Below are positions 33,760 to 42,246 of a stretch of DNA of 64,000 nucleotides, one piece after another. Each line of letters opens with the position of its first letter. Position 1 is the stretch's first letter. The stretch comes from Mycolicibacterium mageritense. Lineage in GTDB: Bacteria > Actinomycetota > Actinomycetes > Mycobacteriales > Mycobacteriaceae. The notes beneath the pieces are model-generated. The model saw only the letters and a list, made by a program, of their open reading frames with translations. It searched no databases and was not told the DNA's origin. The position numbers and the translations under genes were made by a program. Location: NCBI RefSeq assembly GCF_010727475.1, contig NZ_AP022567.1:3162001-3226000 (forward strand). The letters run 5' to 3'.

Positions 33760-34694
33760 GCTGCTTTCTTGGAGAGCGGAAGGCGTTTGAGCAGACCGAA
33801 TTTGAACCCACCGCTGCGGTCACGGAGACCGTCGCCGAGGAGGTTGACCCCGATCACGAGGACCGCGATCACCAGACCGGGCAGCGTCACGAGCCACCAC
33901 GACGTGGTGACGTAGTCCTGGCCGTCGGAGATGATGCGGCCCCACGTGGCGAACGGCCGCTGCGGCCCGGCGCCGAGGTAGCTCAGTGCGCTCTCCAACA
34001 GCACGGCCTGCGCGAGCAGCAGCAGCACCACGAGCGACACCTGCTTGACGACGTTGGGGATGACGTGGCGCAGCAGGATCGCGAAGCCACCCAGTCCGAG
34101 AACCCTCGCTGCTGCGACATAAGGCTTTTCGCGTTCCACCAGGCACAGCGAGCGGGTCAACCGGGCGATCTCGGGCCACTGCGCGATCGCGATGACGAAC
34201 GTGATCACCGGGATCGACGGGCCGAACAGGGCCACCACGAGAAGCAGCATCATGAGCAGGGGCAGCGACAGCTGCGCTTCCAGCAGCCGGCTGACGACGG
34301 CGTCGACCCAGCCGCCCCAGTAGCCGGCGGCCGCGCCGAGCACCAGGCCGATGAGGCCCGACACCACGACCGCCAGGATGCCGACGGTCAGCGACACCTG
34401 ACCGCCGTAGAGCACGCGGGCCAGCAGATCGCGGCCGAGCTGATCGGTGCCGAACAGGTGCCCGTCGGTCAGCGGCGGGAGGCGGCGTTCGCCGAGCTGT
34501 GTGGCGTCGGGCGACGGCAACGGCAGCAGCCGCGCGAACGCGACCGGCAGGATCACCAGCAGCGTGCACACGCTGCCGACCCAGATCTTGACCCGGCTGT
34601 CGCGCGCTCGGCGGGTCGCACCGGCGTGCGCGATGTCACGCGCGGTGACGGCGCTCGGCCGCGGTTCGGCGGGCGGGGCGACGAGAGTGGTCAT
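33756..34694 (-). CDS. Oligopeptide-type ABC transporter permease (OppC/DppC)
   Basis: 312 residues. A cytoplasmic N-terminus of about 30 residues, one membrane helix, the periplasmic 'HLFGTDQLGRDLLARVLYGGQVSL' OppC hallmark, then the transport domain with coupling segment 'AARVLGLGGFAILLRHVIPNV'. The gene overlaps both neighbours by 4 bp, so the four transporter genes form a tight cassette. Confidence 0.92.
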   Translation of the reverse strand: MTTLVAPPAEPRPSAVTARDIAHAGATRRARDSRVKIWVGSVCTLLVILPVAFARLLPLPSPDATQLGERRLPPLTDGHLFGTDQLGRDLLARVLYGGQVSLTVGILAVVVSGLIGLVLGAAAGYWGGWVDAVVSRLLEAQLSLPLLMMLLLVVALFGPSIPVITFVIAIAQWPEIARLTRSLCLVEREKPYVAAARVLGLGGFAILLRHVIPNVVKQVSLVVLLLLAQAVLLESALSYLGAGPQRPFATWGRIISDGQDYVTTSWWLVTLPGLVIAVLVIGVNLLGDGLRDRSGGFKFGLLKRLPLSKKAA

Positions 34695-35689
34695 TTCGCG
34701 GTTCCTTTCCCGAGCCGGACCCGTGGATCGAGAAGCGGATAACAGAGGTCGACGAGAAGCTGCACGAGTACCGCGAGAGCCGCGGTGACCAGCACGGTCG
34801 CCTGGATCAGCGGGTAGTCACGGGTTTCGAGGGCCCGCACGACCAGCGAGCCGACACCTGGCCACGCGAACACCACCTCGACCACGACGACACCGTTGAG
34901 CAGTGAGGCGAACCGCGTGCCCAGTGCGGTCAGCACGGGGATGGCCGAGTTGCGCATCGCATAGCGCCAGATCAGCTGGCGCTCCGAGACGCCCCTGGCC
35001 CGCGCGACCGTCACGTACGGCGACGTGAACGCGCCGACCATCTCACGGCGCACGAGCCGCGAGATGAGGGCGATCTGCAGGATCGCGATGGTCACGGTCG
35101 GCAGCACGAGGCTCGACCACGTCGCGAAGCCCGCGGTCGGGAAGATCGGGATGAGCACCGCGAAAACCGTGATGAGCATGAGCCCGGTCCAGAAGTCGGG
35201 CATCGATTGGCCGGCGATGGTGATGGCGTTGGCGCCGAGTTCGCGTCGGGTGTCGGCATTTCGGGCCATCCACACGCCGAGCGGAACCGATACGACCGTC
35301 GTCAGCAGGATCGACGCGATCGACAACGTGAGCGTGTAGGGCATCCGGTCGAGCACCACATCCAAGGCGGGCGCCTGGAACGAATATGACGTACCGAGGT
35401 CCAGGTGCAGCAGGCCCTGCAGGTAGCGCAGATACTGCACGAACACCGATTGATCCAGTCCCATGCTGGTGCGGATGCGTTCGATGTCGTCGCTGCTCGC
35501 GAGCGGCCCGGCCATGGCGTACGCGGGATCACCCGGGGCCAACCGGATCAGCACGAACACCGTGGTGAGGGTCAGGAAGATCGCGAGTGCGCTCTGGCCG
35601 AGGCGTTTGGCGATGTAGCGCGGGAGGGTAGCCGACGCCAGTCGGGATGCGCCCGTGCGGGGCGGCGCAAGGGTCACCTGCTGGGTCAT
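34691..35689 (-). CDS. Oligopeptide-type ABC transporter permease (OppB/DppB)
   Basis: 332 residues: 'IAKRLGQSALAIFLTLTTVFVLIRLAPGDPA' (segments) is the OppB N-terminal helix, followed by about five more helices and coupling motif 'ARARGVSERQLIWRYAMRNSAIPVL'. It is the first gene of the minus-strand operon; its start is 178 bp from the divergent binding-protein gene, with twin palindromes in between. Confidence 0.92.
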   Translation of the reverse strand: MTQQVTLAPPRTGASRLASATLPRYIAKRLGQSALAIFLTLTTVFVLIRLAPGDPAYAMAGPLASSDDIERIRTSMGLDQSVFVQYLRYLQGLLHLDLGTSYSFQAPALDVVLDRMPYTLTLSIASILLTTVVSVPLGVWMARNADTRRELGANAITIAGQSMPDFWTGLMLITVFAVLIPIFPTAGFATWSSLVLPTVTIAILQIALISRLVRREMVGAFTSPYVTVARARGVSERQLIWRYAMRNSAIPVLTALGTRFASLLNGVVVVEVVFAWPGVGSLVVRALETRDYPLIQATVLVTAALAVLVQLLVDLCYPLLDPRVRLGKGTAK

Positions 35690-35758
35690 CGAGTTCTCCG
35701 ATGAGGTGGCGGAAAGTTCATCGTCGACCTTTCTGTTACACAGCTCACAATGTCACGA

Positions 35759-35775
35759 TTGCGTGTTGTGCGCAA
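35759..35775. promoter_or_regulatory. Operator-like 17-bp palindrome, copy 1
   Basis: TTGCGT-GTTGT-GCGCAA: same layout as the copy at 35790, one mismatch between arms. Lies in the divergent promoter region of the sugar-acid locus, 31 bp centre to centre from copy 2 (about three helical turns). Confidence 0.65.
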
Positions 35776-35789
35776 GTGTGAATCCCGAC

Positions 35790-35806
35790 TTGCGCGTTAT
35801 GCGCAA
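35790..35806. promoter_or_regulatory. Operator-like 17-bp palindrome, copy 2
   Basis: TTGCGC-GTTAT-GCGCAA is a perfect inverted repeat with 6-bp arms. Candidate binding site of the DeoR-type protein encoded at 41378, the only regulator of the locus (inference). Confidence 0.65.
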
Positions 35807-35867
35807 TGCGATTACAGTTCGCTGTGTCCGCCATCACACTGATCCGTATGCCGCCTGGAGGTCGAGC

Positions 35868-37454
35868 GTGACCAAATCGATTCTGGATCAGCAGTTTTCC
35901 CGCCGAACGCTGCTGCGGTCGAGCCTGTTCGCGGGCGCGGGGCTGGCGTTCGGCGCGGCGGCAGGCTCGTTGGCCGGCTGCGCAACGCCGACCGGCACGC
36001 CCGGGCCGACCACCATGAGCCTCGGTCTCAACCGCTCGCTCGTGAGCCTGGACAACAAGCTCAACCAGTTCGACGCGGCGCTGACCGTCCAGCGCGGAGT
36101 GCGGCAGGCGCTGACCGAGATCAATCACGACCTGCGCCCGCAGCTCGTGCTGGCCGACCAGTTCAAACTCACCTCGCCGACGCAGTGGTACGTGCACCTG
36201 CGGCCCGGCGTGCGGTACTCGGACGGATCGCCGGTGCGCGCCGAGGACGTCGCGACGGCGCTCAAGATGTACAGCGAGGTCGACGGCTCCTTCGTGGCCG
36301 GGTTCTTCCCCGAGTTCCCGACGGTCGAGGCGATCGACGATACGAGCTTCACGCTCAACACCGTGCGCCCGGTGCCGGTGCTGGACTACCTGATGTCCAA
36401 CATCCTCATCACGCCTGCGGCCGCCAACAAACCCGAGGAGTTGCAGAGCGGCGTCGGCACGGGCCCGTACGTCGTCACGGAAAGCAACCGCGGCGCTGGC
36501 ACCTACACGCTGGTGCGCAACGACAAGTACTGGGGCGCACCGGCGCACGTCGAATCGGTGCGGGTGCGCTTCATTCCCGACGAGACCAGCCGGGTGGTCG
36601 CGTTGCGCAGCGGTGACATCGACGTGATCGACTCCATCACGCCTGATTCGGCCGACCAGCTCGACGGTCTGTCGGGCGTGGCCATCGACCGGGTCGACGG
36701 CGTGCGACTCAACCAGCTGTTCTTCAACTTCCGTAAGCCCAAGGGGCATCCGATCGCCGACGCCCGGGTGCGCCGTGCGCTCACCTACGCGATCGACGGC
36801 AACGCGTTGATCGACGAGGTCATGCAGGGATCGGCAACGGCGTCGCGCGGCGTCATCCCGCTGACCCTGGACGGGGCCATCGAGACGGGGGAGTACAGTT
36901 ATGATCCCGGCCGGGCGAAGGCCGAACTCGACGCGCTCGGCCTCCGTGATCTCGATCTCAAGATCATCTGGGAATCAGGAGAATTCGCGGCCGACACCGA
37001 CATCATGGAGTCGGTCGTACAGATGCTCGGTGCGGTCGGGGTACGCGCCCGGCTGCAACAGTTCGAGCCCGGCGGCGACATCATGCAGTGGCGCCAGGGC
37101 AAGACCGGGGACTGGGATGTGCTCGGAAACGGCTTCCCGAGCCCGACGGGGCTTGCGCTGACCATCATGCAGGGCATGTACGCCGGAACCCCCGAAAAGG
37201 AAGCCACCCGCGACAGCTACCACGGCTACGTCTTCCCCGAGATCACCGCGATCATCACGCAGGCCTCCGAGGAACCCGACTCGAAACGTCGCGCCGCGCT
37301 GCTGGCCGACGCGCAACGAAAGATCTGGGACACCTGCCCCATGCTGTGGTCGTTCGTCCCCAAGGCCGTGCTGGCCCGCCGCACGCGTATCGAAGGAATC
37401 ACCCTGCGTCCCACCAACTCCTACGACCTGACGGCGGTGTCCCTGCGCTCATGA
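35868..37454 (+). CDS. Substrate-binding lipoprotein of the ABC transporter (family 5, OppA/DppA type)
   Basis: 528 residues. Export signal with twin Arg at 12-13 followed by a hydrophobic stretch and lipobox LAGC with the lipidated Cys at 38, suggesting a Tat-exported lipoprotein. The body is a family-5 extracellular solute-binding protein ('VHLRPGVRYSDGSPVRAEDV' region, 'RRALTYAIDGNALIDEV'). GTG 35868 is preceded by GGAGG with good spacing. It faces the permease/ATPase operon divergently and completes that importer. Ligand unknown; family 5 also binds oligosaccharides and plant-derived compounds, not only peptides. Confidence 0.9.
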   Translation: MTKSILDQQFSRRTLLRSSLFAGAGLAFGAAAGSLAGCATPTGTPGPTTMSLGLNRSLVSLDNKLNQFDAALTVQRGVRQALTEINHDLRPQLVLADQFKLTSPTQWYVHLRPGVRYSDGSPVRAEDVATALKMYSEVDGSFVAGFFPEFPTVEAIDDTSFTLNTVRPVPVLDYLMSNILITPAAANKPEELQSGVGTGPYVVTESNRGAGTYTLVRNDKYWGAPAHVESVRVRFIPDETSRVVALRSGDIDVIDSITPDSADQLDGLSGVAIDRVDGVRLNQLFFNFRKPKGHPIADARVRRALTYAIDGNALIDEVMQGSATASRGVIPLTLDGAIETGEYSYDPGRAKAELDALGLRDLDLKIIWESGEFAADTDIMESVVQMLGAVGVRARLQQFEPGGDIMQWRQGKTGDWDVLGNGFPSPTGLALTIMQGMYAGTPEKEATRDSYHGYVFPEITAIITQASEEPDSKRRAALLADAQRKIWDTCPMLWSFVPKAVLARRTRIEGITLRPTNSYDLTAVSLRS

Positions 37455-38617
37455 GCACCTCACTGACCACCACCGACGGCGCCGTCCGCGCCACCGCTGA
37501 ACCCGGGCGGCGCCAGGCGTTGTTGCCGCCACCCCAGGTGCAGAACCACGCGGCCAACCTCACGGTACTGCCCGACGGCACGCTGGCGTGCGTGTGGTTC
37601 GCCGGAACCCAGGAAGGCGTGCCGGACATCAGTGTGTGGTTCTCGCGCCTCGACGGCGACACCTGGTCCGCGCCGGTGCAGCTGTCCGACGATCCGACGC
37701 GCTCGGAGCAGAACCCCGTGTTGCACGTGGCCGAATCCGGTGCACTGTGGCTCATGTGGACCTCACAACACGCGGGCAACCAGGACACCGCGCGGGTGTT
37801 GCGCCGTATCTCGACCGACCGCGGCGCCACCTGGGGGCCCGTGCACACGTTGCTGCCGGAGACCGACGAGGGCGGTGTGTTCATCCGCCAGCCGATCGTG
37901 ACGCTGCCGAGCGGGCGCCTGCTCCTGCCGATCTTTCACTGCGTCAAGGTGCCCGGCCGCAAATGGGTGGGGGACAACGATTTCAGCGCGGTGATGGTCT
38001 CCGACGACGCTGGTGAAACCTGGCGTGAGGTCGTGGTGCCCCACAGCACCGGATGTGTCCACATGAACATCGGCAGGCTCTCCGACGGCACCTTGGTTGC
38101 ACTGTACCGCAGCCGGTGGGCCGATTCCATCTATCGCAGCACCTCCACTGACGACGGTGAGACCTGGACCGCGCCGAAACCGACCGAACTGCCCAACAAC
38201 AACTCGTCGATCCAGTTCGTGGTACTACCCGACGACCGGCTCGCGTTGGTGTTCAACGAATCCAGCGCCGCCGACGCGACCGAACGCCGGACCTCGCTGT
38301 ACGACGAGATCGACGACGACGGGCTGGCCGCGACGCAGGAAAAGCCCGCCGAACAGCTCGGGCGCGCGTTCTGGGGCGCACCGCGAGCGCCGATGACACT
38401 GGCGATCTCTGCCGATGCCGGGCTGACCTGGCCGACCCGGCGCAACGTCGAGATCGGCGACGGCTACTGCCTGTCGAACAACTCGCGTGACGGGCTCAAC
38501 CGCGAGTTCTCCTACCCGACGATCACCGCGACCCGAGACCGCCTGCACATCGCGTTCACCCGATTCCGGCAGGCCATCGAGTACGTCGAAGTGACCGACG
38601 ACTGGGTCAACGGATGA
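37451..38617 (+). CDS. Sialidase-fold (BNR/Asp-box) beta-propeller protein
   Basis: 388 residues. Four Asp-box repeats (S-x-D-x-G-x-T-W type: STDRGATW, SDDAGETW, STDDGETW, SADAGLTW) mark a six-bladed exo-sialidase propeller. 'GVFIRQPIVTLPSGRLLLPIFH' and 'STGCVHMNIGRLSDGTLVALYRSRWAD' are conserved in this subfamily. No signal peptide, so it works in the cytoplasm. The classical sialidase FRIP motif is not evident, so true sialidase activity is doubtful. ATG overlaps the binding-protein stop. It probably hydrolyses or rearranges the imported compound. Confidence 0.83.
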   Translation: MSTSLTTTDGAVRATAEPGRRQALLPPPQVQNHAANLTVLPDGTLACVWFAGTQEGVPDISVWFSRLDGDTWSAPVQLSDDPTRSEQNPVLHVAESGALWLMWTSQHAGNQDTARVLRRISTDRGATWGPVHTLLPETDEGGVFIRQPIVTLPSGRLLLPIFHCVKVPGRKWVGDNDFSAVMVSDDAGETWREVVVPHSTGCVHMNIGRLSDGTLVALYRSRWADSIYRSTSTDDGETWTAPKPTELPNNNSSIQFVVLPDDRLALVFNESSAADATERRTSLYDEIDDDGLAATQEKPAEQLGRAFWGAPRAPMTLAISADAGLTWPTRRNVEIGDGYCLSNNSRDGLNREFSYPTITATRDRLHIAFTRFRQAIEYVEVTDDWVNG

Positions 38618-39291
38618 GCACGGCCGTCGTCACCGGCGCGAGCTCCGGCATCGGCGCAGCCACCGTACTGCGGCTGCTCGACGACGGCTGGCACGTGACG
38701 GGACTCAGTCGCCGCGAGCCGGCCGTCGACCACGACCGATTCGACTGGCATCCCGCCGATCTCGACGACTGCGTGGGATTACGCGAAACCCTCTCCGGGT
38801 TCGGCGACGTCGACGCGGTCGTGCATGCCGCAGGACTGCAGCACAGTGCTCCGCTGGGGCAGTTGGACCCGGACCACGGCCTGGCGATGTGGCGCGTGCA
38901 CGTGGCGGCCGCCGAAGTCCTCGTCGACGCACTGGCCTCCCGGATCCGCGACGGCGGCCGCATCGTGCTCGTCGGTAGCCGCACCATGACCGGCAACGCC
39001 GGCAAAAGCCAGTACGCGGCAACCAAATCCGCGCTCACAGGCCTGGCGCGGTCGTGGGCCGCCGAACTCGTGGGTCGCGGCGTCACGGTCAACGTCGTCG
39101 CACCCGGACCGACAGACACCCCGATGCTGCGCGAGCCGGCCCGCCGCAGCACGCCGCCCAAGACGCCTCCGATGGGCCGGTTCGTCACGCCCGAGGAAGT
39201 CGCCGGACTCATCGGATTCCTCGTGGGGCCGTACGGCGCGAGCATCACGGGACAGGCCATCGTGCAGTGCGCGGGGGTGTCGCTGCCATGA
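38614..39291 (+). CDS. Short-chain dehydrogenase/reductase
   Basis: 225 residues. NAD(P)-binding 'VTGASSGIGAATVL' at the N-terminus, then catalytic set Ser ('VGSRTM'), Tyr and Lys in 'SQYAATKSAL' (about residues 130-140). SDRs oxidise or reduce hydroxyl/carbonyl groups; here it could oxidise a sugar-acid hydroxyl before or after phosphorylation. Overlaps its neighbours by 4 bp on each side within the plus-strand operon. Confidence 0.9.
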   Translation: MSTAVVTGASSGIGAATVLRLLDDGWHVTGLSRREPAVDHDRFDWHPADLDDCVGLRETLSGFGDVDAVVHAAGLQHSAPLGQLDPDHGLAMWRVHVAAAEVLVDALASRIRDGGRIVLVGSRTMTGNAGKSQYAATKSALTGLARSWAAELVGRGVTVNVVAPGPTDTPMLREPARRSTPPKTPPMGRFVTPEEVAGLIGFLVGPYGASITGQAIVQCAGVSLP

Positions 39292-40361
39292 CGCCGATTC
39301 TGGTGCTGGCCGACGATCTGTCGGGCGCGGCCGAGGTGGCCGGCGGATTCCTCGGCAGGGACACCGAACTCACGCTGCACCTAGGTGCTGCGGCCGTGAC
39401 GTCCGGCGTCACCGTCGTCGACCTCGACACCAGGACCAAGCCCGCCGAAGACGCGGCGCGCATCGTGGCCGAGGCACTCGCCGGTGTCCCGGCAGGCACA
39501 CGTGTGGTCAAGAAGATCGACTCACTACTGCGCGGACACATCGGCGCCGAGGTCGCGGTGCTCGCCGAGCGGGGACCGGTGCTCGTCGCCGCGGCCCTGC
39601 CCGCGCTACGCCGCCACGTCGAAGGCGGCGTGCTGCACGTCGACGGCACACCGTTGCACGAAACCGATTCCTGGCACGCCGAACTCGGGCAGCCGCCGCG
39701 CACCGTCGCCGAACTTTTCGGCGCAGGCGACATCACGATCTGCGACGCCGCGACCGACGCCGACCTGGACCGCATCGTCGCCTCCACGGGCGCGGGCGTG
39801 CAGTTGGTCGGGACCGCGGCGCTCGCGGCCGCGATTGCCCGGACCCTGCCTGCCGCACCGGCTCCCGCGAGCCGGCCAGGTGCGCGGGCCGTGCTCGTCG
39901 TCGTCGGCACCGCGGCCCCGGTCGCGCCGGGTCAGGTCGCGGCGCTGGATCCCGACGCCCGTGCCACCGTGACCGTCGACGCACGAGAGCTGCTGTGCGA
40001 CAAAGCTGACCCGGAGCCCGTGCGGCAGGCGCTGTCGCGCGGCACCGCGGTGGTCGCGATCGGCGGAGTGGTGGAACCCGCTGAGACGTCGGCCGTTTCC
40101 CGCGCCCTCGCGACATACGTCGCGGACCTCCAGCGCCCGATCCAGCCCGATCTCGTGCTGACCGGAGGCGAGACCGCCAGGGCGGTGGTCGACGCGATCG
40201 GGATCACGACCCTGCGGCCGGTACATCAGATCCACCACGGCGCTGTGGTTTCCGAAGCCTCCGACGGCAGGCGGGTCGTGACGCGTCCGGGCAGCTTCGG
40301 CGGTACCGACAGCCTGGCCGCCATAGTCCACTACCTCACCCAACAAAAGGACCAGTCATGA
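39288..40361 (+). CDS. Four-carbon acid sugar kinase family protein (DUF1537; OtnK/DtnK type)
   Basis: 357 residues. N-terminal 'ILVLADDLSGAAEVAGGF' with catalytic-type Asp pair, 'VVKKIDSLLRGHIGAEVAVL' and C-terminal nucleotide-binding 'LVLTGGETARAVVDAIGI' define the two DUF1537 domains. Known members phosphorylate D-threonate, D-erythronate or 3-oxo-tetronates at C4. Together with the PdxA2-like gene that follows (4-bp overlap), the pair matches the D-threonate/D-erythronate route to dihydroxyacetone phosphate. Slightly shorter than typical members (about 400-430). Confidence 0.88.
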   Translation: MTPILVLADDLSGAAEVAGGFLGRDTELTLHLGAAAVTSGVTVVDLDTRTKPAEDAARIVAEALAGVPAGTRVVKKIDSLLRGHIGAEVAVLAERGPVLVAAALPALRRHVEGGVLHVDGTPLHETDSWHAELGQPPRTVAELFGAGDITICDAATDADLDRIVASTGAGVQLVGTAALAAAIARTLPAAPAPASRPGARAVLVVVGTAAPVAPGQVAALDPDARATVTVDARELLCDKADPEPVRQALSRGTAVVAIGGVVEPAETSAVSRALATYVADLQRPIQPDLVLTGGETARAVVDAIGITTLRPVHQIHHGAVVSEASDGRRVVTRPGSFGGTDSLAAIVHYLTQQKDQS

Positions 40362-41365
40362 CAACCAGTCCAATCATCGCTGTCACCATGGGCGACGGCG
40401 CCGGTGTCGGCCCCGAAGTGGTGGTGCCCGCGCTGCTCGACGAGGGCGTGCTGAGCCGGTGCAATCCCGTGGTGATCGGGGACGCCAAACGGCTGCGTCA
40501 GGCCGCCGACATCCTCGGCATCGACGCGAAGATCAACGCCGTCGCGTCGCCCGGCCAGGCCGTGCCGACGCCGGGGACGATCAACGTCATCGACCTCGAC
40601 CTGCTGCCCGAAGACCTGCCGTGGGGCGCGCTGTCCTCGGTAGCGGGCAACGCCGCCTACGAATACATCAGGGTCGCAGCCGAACTCGCGGTCCGCGGCG
40701 AGGTGCAGGCGATCTGCACGGCCCCGCTCAACAAGGAAGCCCTGCACGCCGCGGGACACATCTACCCCGGCCACACGGAACTGCTGGCACATCTGACCGG
40801 CACCGAAGAGGTGTCGATGATGCTGTCGACACCGAAACTCAAGGTCATCCACGTCACCACCCACATCGGGCTGATCGACGCGGTCGCCCGGATCGAACCG
40901 GGTCTGGTCGAGCGGACCATCCGGCGCGGCCATGACGCCCTCGTGCGTTCGGGCCTGGCCCAGCCCAAGATCGGCGTGTGCGGCATCAACCCGCATGCCG
41001 GCGAGAACGGCTTGTTCGGCTACGGCGAGGAAGAGCAGAAGATCATCCCCGCGGTCGACAAGCTCAAGGCCGAGGGCATCGACGTGCACGGTCCGCTGCC
41101 CGCCGACACCGCGTTCTTCCTGGCGGGCCGCGGCGACTACGACCTGATCGTGGCGATGTACCACGACCAGGGCCACGGGCCGGTCAAGGTGCTCGGCATC
41201 GAGGCCGGCGTCAACATCACGGTGGGACTGCCGGTGATCCGTACCTCCGTCGACCACGGCACGGCGTTCGACATCGCGGGCAAAGGCATTGCCGAGCACG
41301 GCAGTATGATCGAGGCGCTGCGTCAGGCGACGGAGCTGGCAACCAGCACAGCGACTGTGAGGTAA
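40358..41365 (+). CDS. PdxA-family 4-phosphate dehydrogenase (PdxA2; 4-phospho-D-threonate/erythronate type)
   Basis: 335 residues. 'VTMGDGAGVGPEVVV' start, metal-binding His in 'YPGHTELLAHLTG', 'GINPHAGENGLFG' and 'MYHDQGHGPVKVLG' are PdxA hallmarks. True PdxA oxidises 4-phospho-hydroxythreonine in vitamin B6 synthesis, but mycobacteria make PLP by the PdxS/PdxT route, and the adjacent DUF1537 kinase identifies this as the catabolic PdxA2 that oxidatively decarboxylates a 4-phospho-tetronate to DHAP and CO2 (established for the family; assignment here is inference). Confidence 0.88.
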   Translation: MTTSPIIAVTMGDGAGVGPEVVVPALLDEGVLSRCNPVVIGDAKRLRQAADILGIDAKINAVASPGQAVPTPGTINVIDLDLLPEDLPWGALSSVAGNAAYEYIRVAAELAVRGEVQAICTAPLNKEALHAAGHIYPGHTELLAHLTGTEEVSMMLSTPKLKVIHVTTHIGLIDAVARIEPGLVERTIRRGHDALVRSGLAQPKIGVCGINPHAGENGLFGYGEEEQKIIPAVDKLKAEGIDVHGPLPADTAFFLAGRGDYDLIVAMYHDQGHGPVKVLGIEAGVNITVGLPVIRTSVDHGTAFDIAGKGIAEHGSMIEALRQATELATSTATVR

Positions 41366-41377
41366 CCGGGAAGACGT

Positions 41378-42157
41378 ATGGCCATCCGTGAGTCGCAGGC
41401 CCGCCGGTCCGAGATCGTCCGACTGGCCAGGTCGATCGGGTTGGCCAGCGTCGACGAGCTCTCGGCGCAGTTCGGGGTGACCGCGTCGACCATCCGGCGC
41501 GACCTCAGCCAGCTCACCGCGCAAGGCCTGATCGCCCGTACCTACGGCGGTGCGATCCCGCTGGACCAGCAACCCGAATCCTCGTTACGGCAAAGGGCAT
41601 TGGAAGGGTTCGACGCCAAACGCGCGATCGCCCGCTGGGCCGCCGACCAGGTGCAGCCCGGCGAGACCATCCTGCTCGACGCCGGCACCACGGTGGGCGC
41701 GATGGGTCACTTCCTGACCGACGTACGCGACCTCGTGGTGGTGGCGGCGGGCCTGACGGTGCTCGAAGTGCTTGCCGACGCCGACGATATCCGCGTCGAA
41801 TGCATCGGCGGCACGATGCGCCACATCAGCCAGGGTTTCATCGGCCCGCTCGCCGAGGCCACGCTGCAGCGCCTGACGTTCGATCGTGCGTTCCTCGGCG
41901 CCGACGCCGTCACGGCCGACCTCGGAATCTGCGAGGCCGAGCTGGTGCAGACGCGGCTCAAGGAGATCATGATCGAACGGGCCGACCAGGTGTACGTGCT
42001 GGCGCACGCCGAGAAGCTCGGCAGGCGCCCGTTTCACGCGTGGGCGCCGATCCCGCCCGGGGCCACCCTCGTCACCGACACCGCGGCCACCGACGAACAG
42101 GTCGCACCGTTCGAGGAGTCCGGAATCCGCGTGGTCCGCGCCGCCGAAATGAGGTAG
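41378..42157 (+). CDS. DeoR/GlpR-family transcriptional regulator
   Basis: 259 residues. The N-terminal DeoR helix-turn-helix 'RSEIVRLARSIGLASVDELSAQFGVTASTIRRDLSQL' (in parts, residues 10-45), then 'GLIARTYGGAI' and a C-terminal phosphosugar-sensing domain with 'ILLDAGTTVGAMGHFL' and 'DRAFLGADAV'. DeoR proteins respond to sugar phosphates, fitting the kinase/dehydrogenase genes just upstream. It closes the plus-strand operon and is the likely reader of the twin palindromes at 35759-35806. Confidence 0.9.
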   Translation: MAIRESQARRSEIVRLARSIGLASVDELSAQFGVTASTIRRDLSQLTAQGLIARTYGGAIPLDQQPESSLRQRALEGFDAKRAIARWAADQVQPGETILLDAGTTVGAMGHFLTDVRDLVVVAAGLTVLEVLADADDIRVECIGGTMRHISQGFIGPLAEATLQRLTFDRAFLGADAVTADLGICEAELVQTRLKEIMIERADQVYVLAHAEKLGRRPFHAWAPIPPGATLVTDTAATDEQVAPFEESGIRVVRAAEMR

Positions 42158-42246
42158 CCCGCTACGCGTTCGCTCCGAGTCCGAGCGCCATAACTTCACT
42201 GGTGAGCCCGGTGCGCGGGCTCCGCGGAGTCATGGAGGAGATGGCC

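Noticed and set aside
40358..41365. PdxA of vitamin B6 biosynthesis
   Set aside because: Mycobacteria use PdxS/PdxT for PLP, and the gene is locked in an operon with a DUF1537 kinase, which marks it as the catabolic PdxA2 type.
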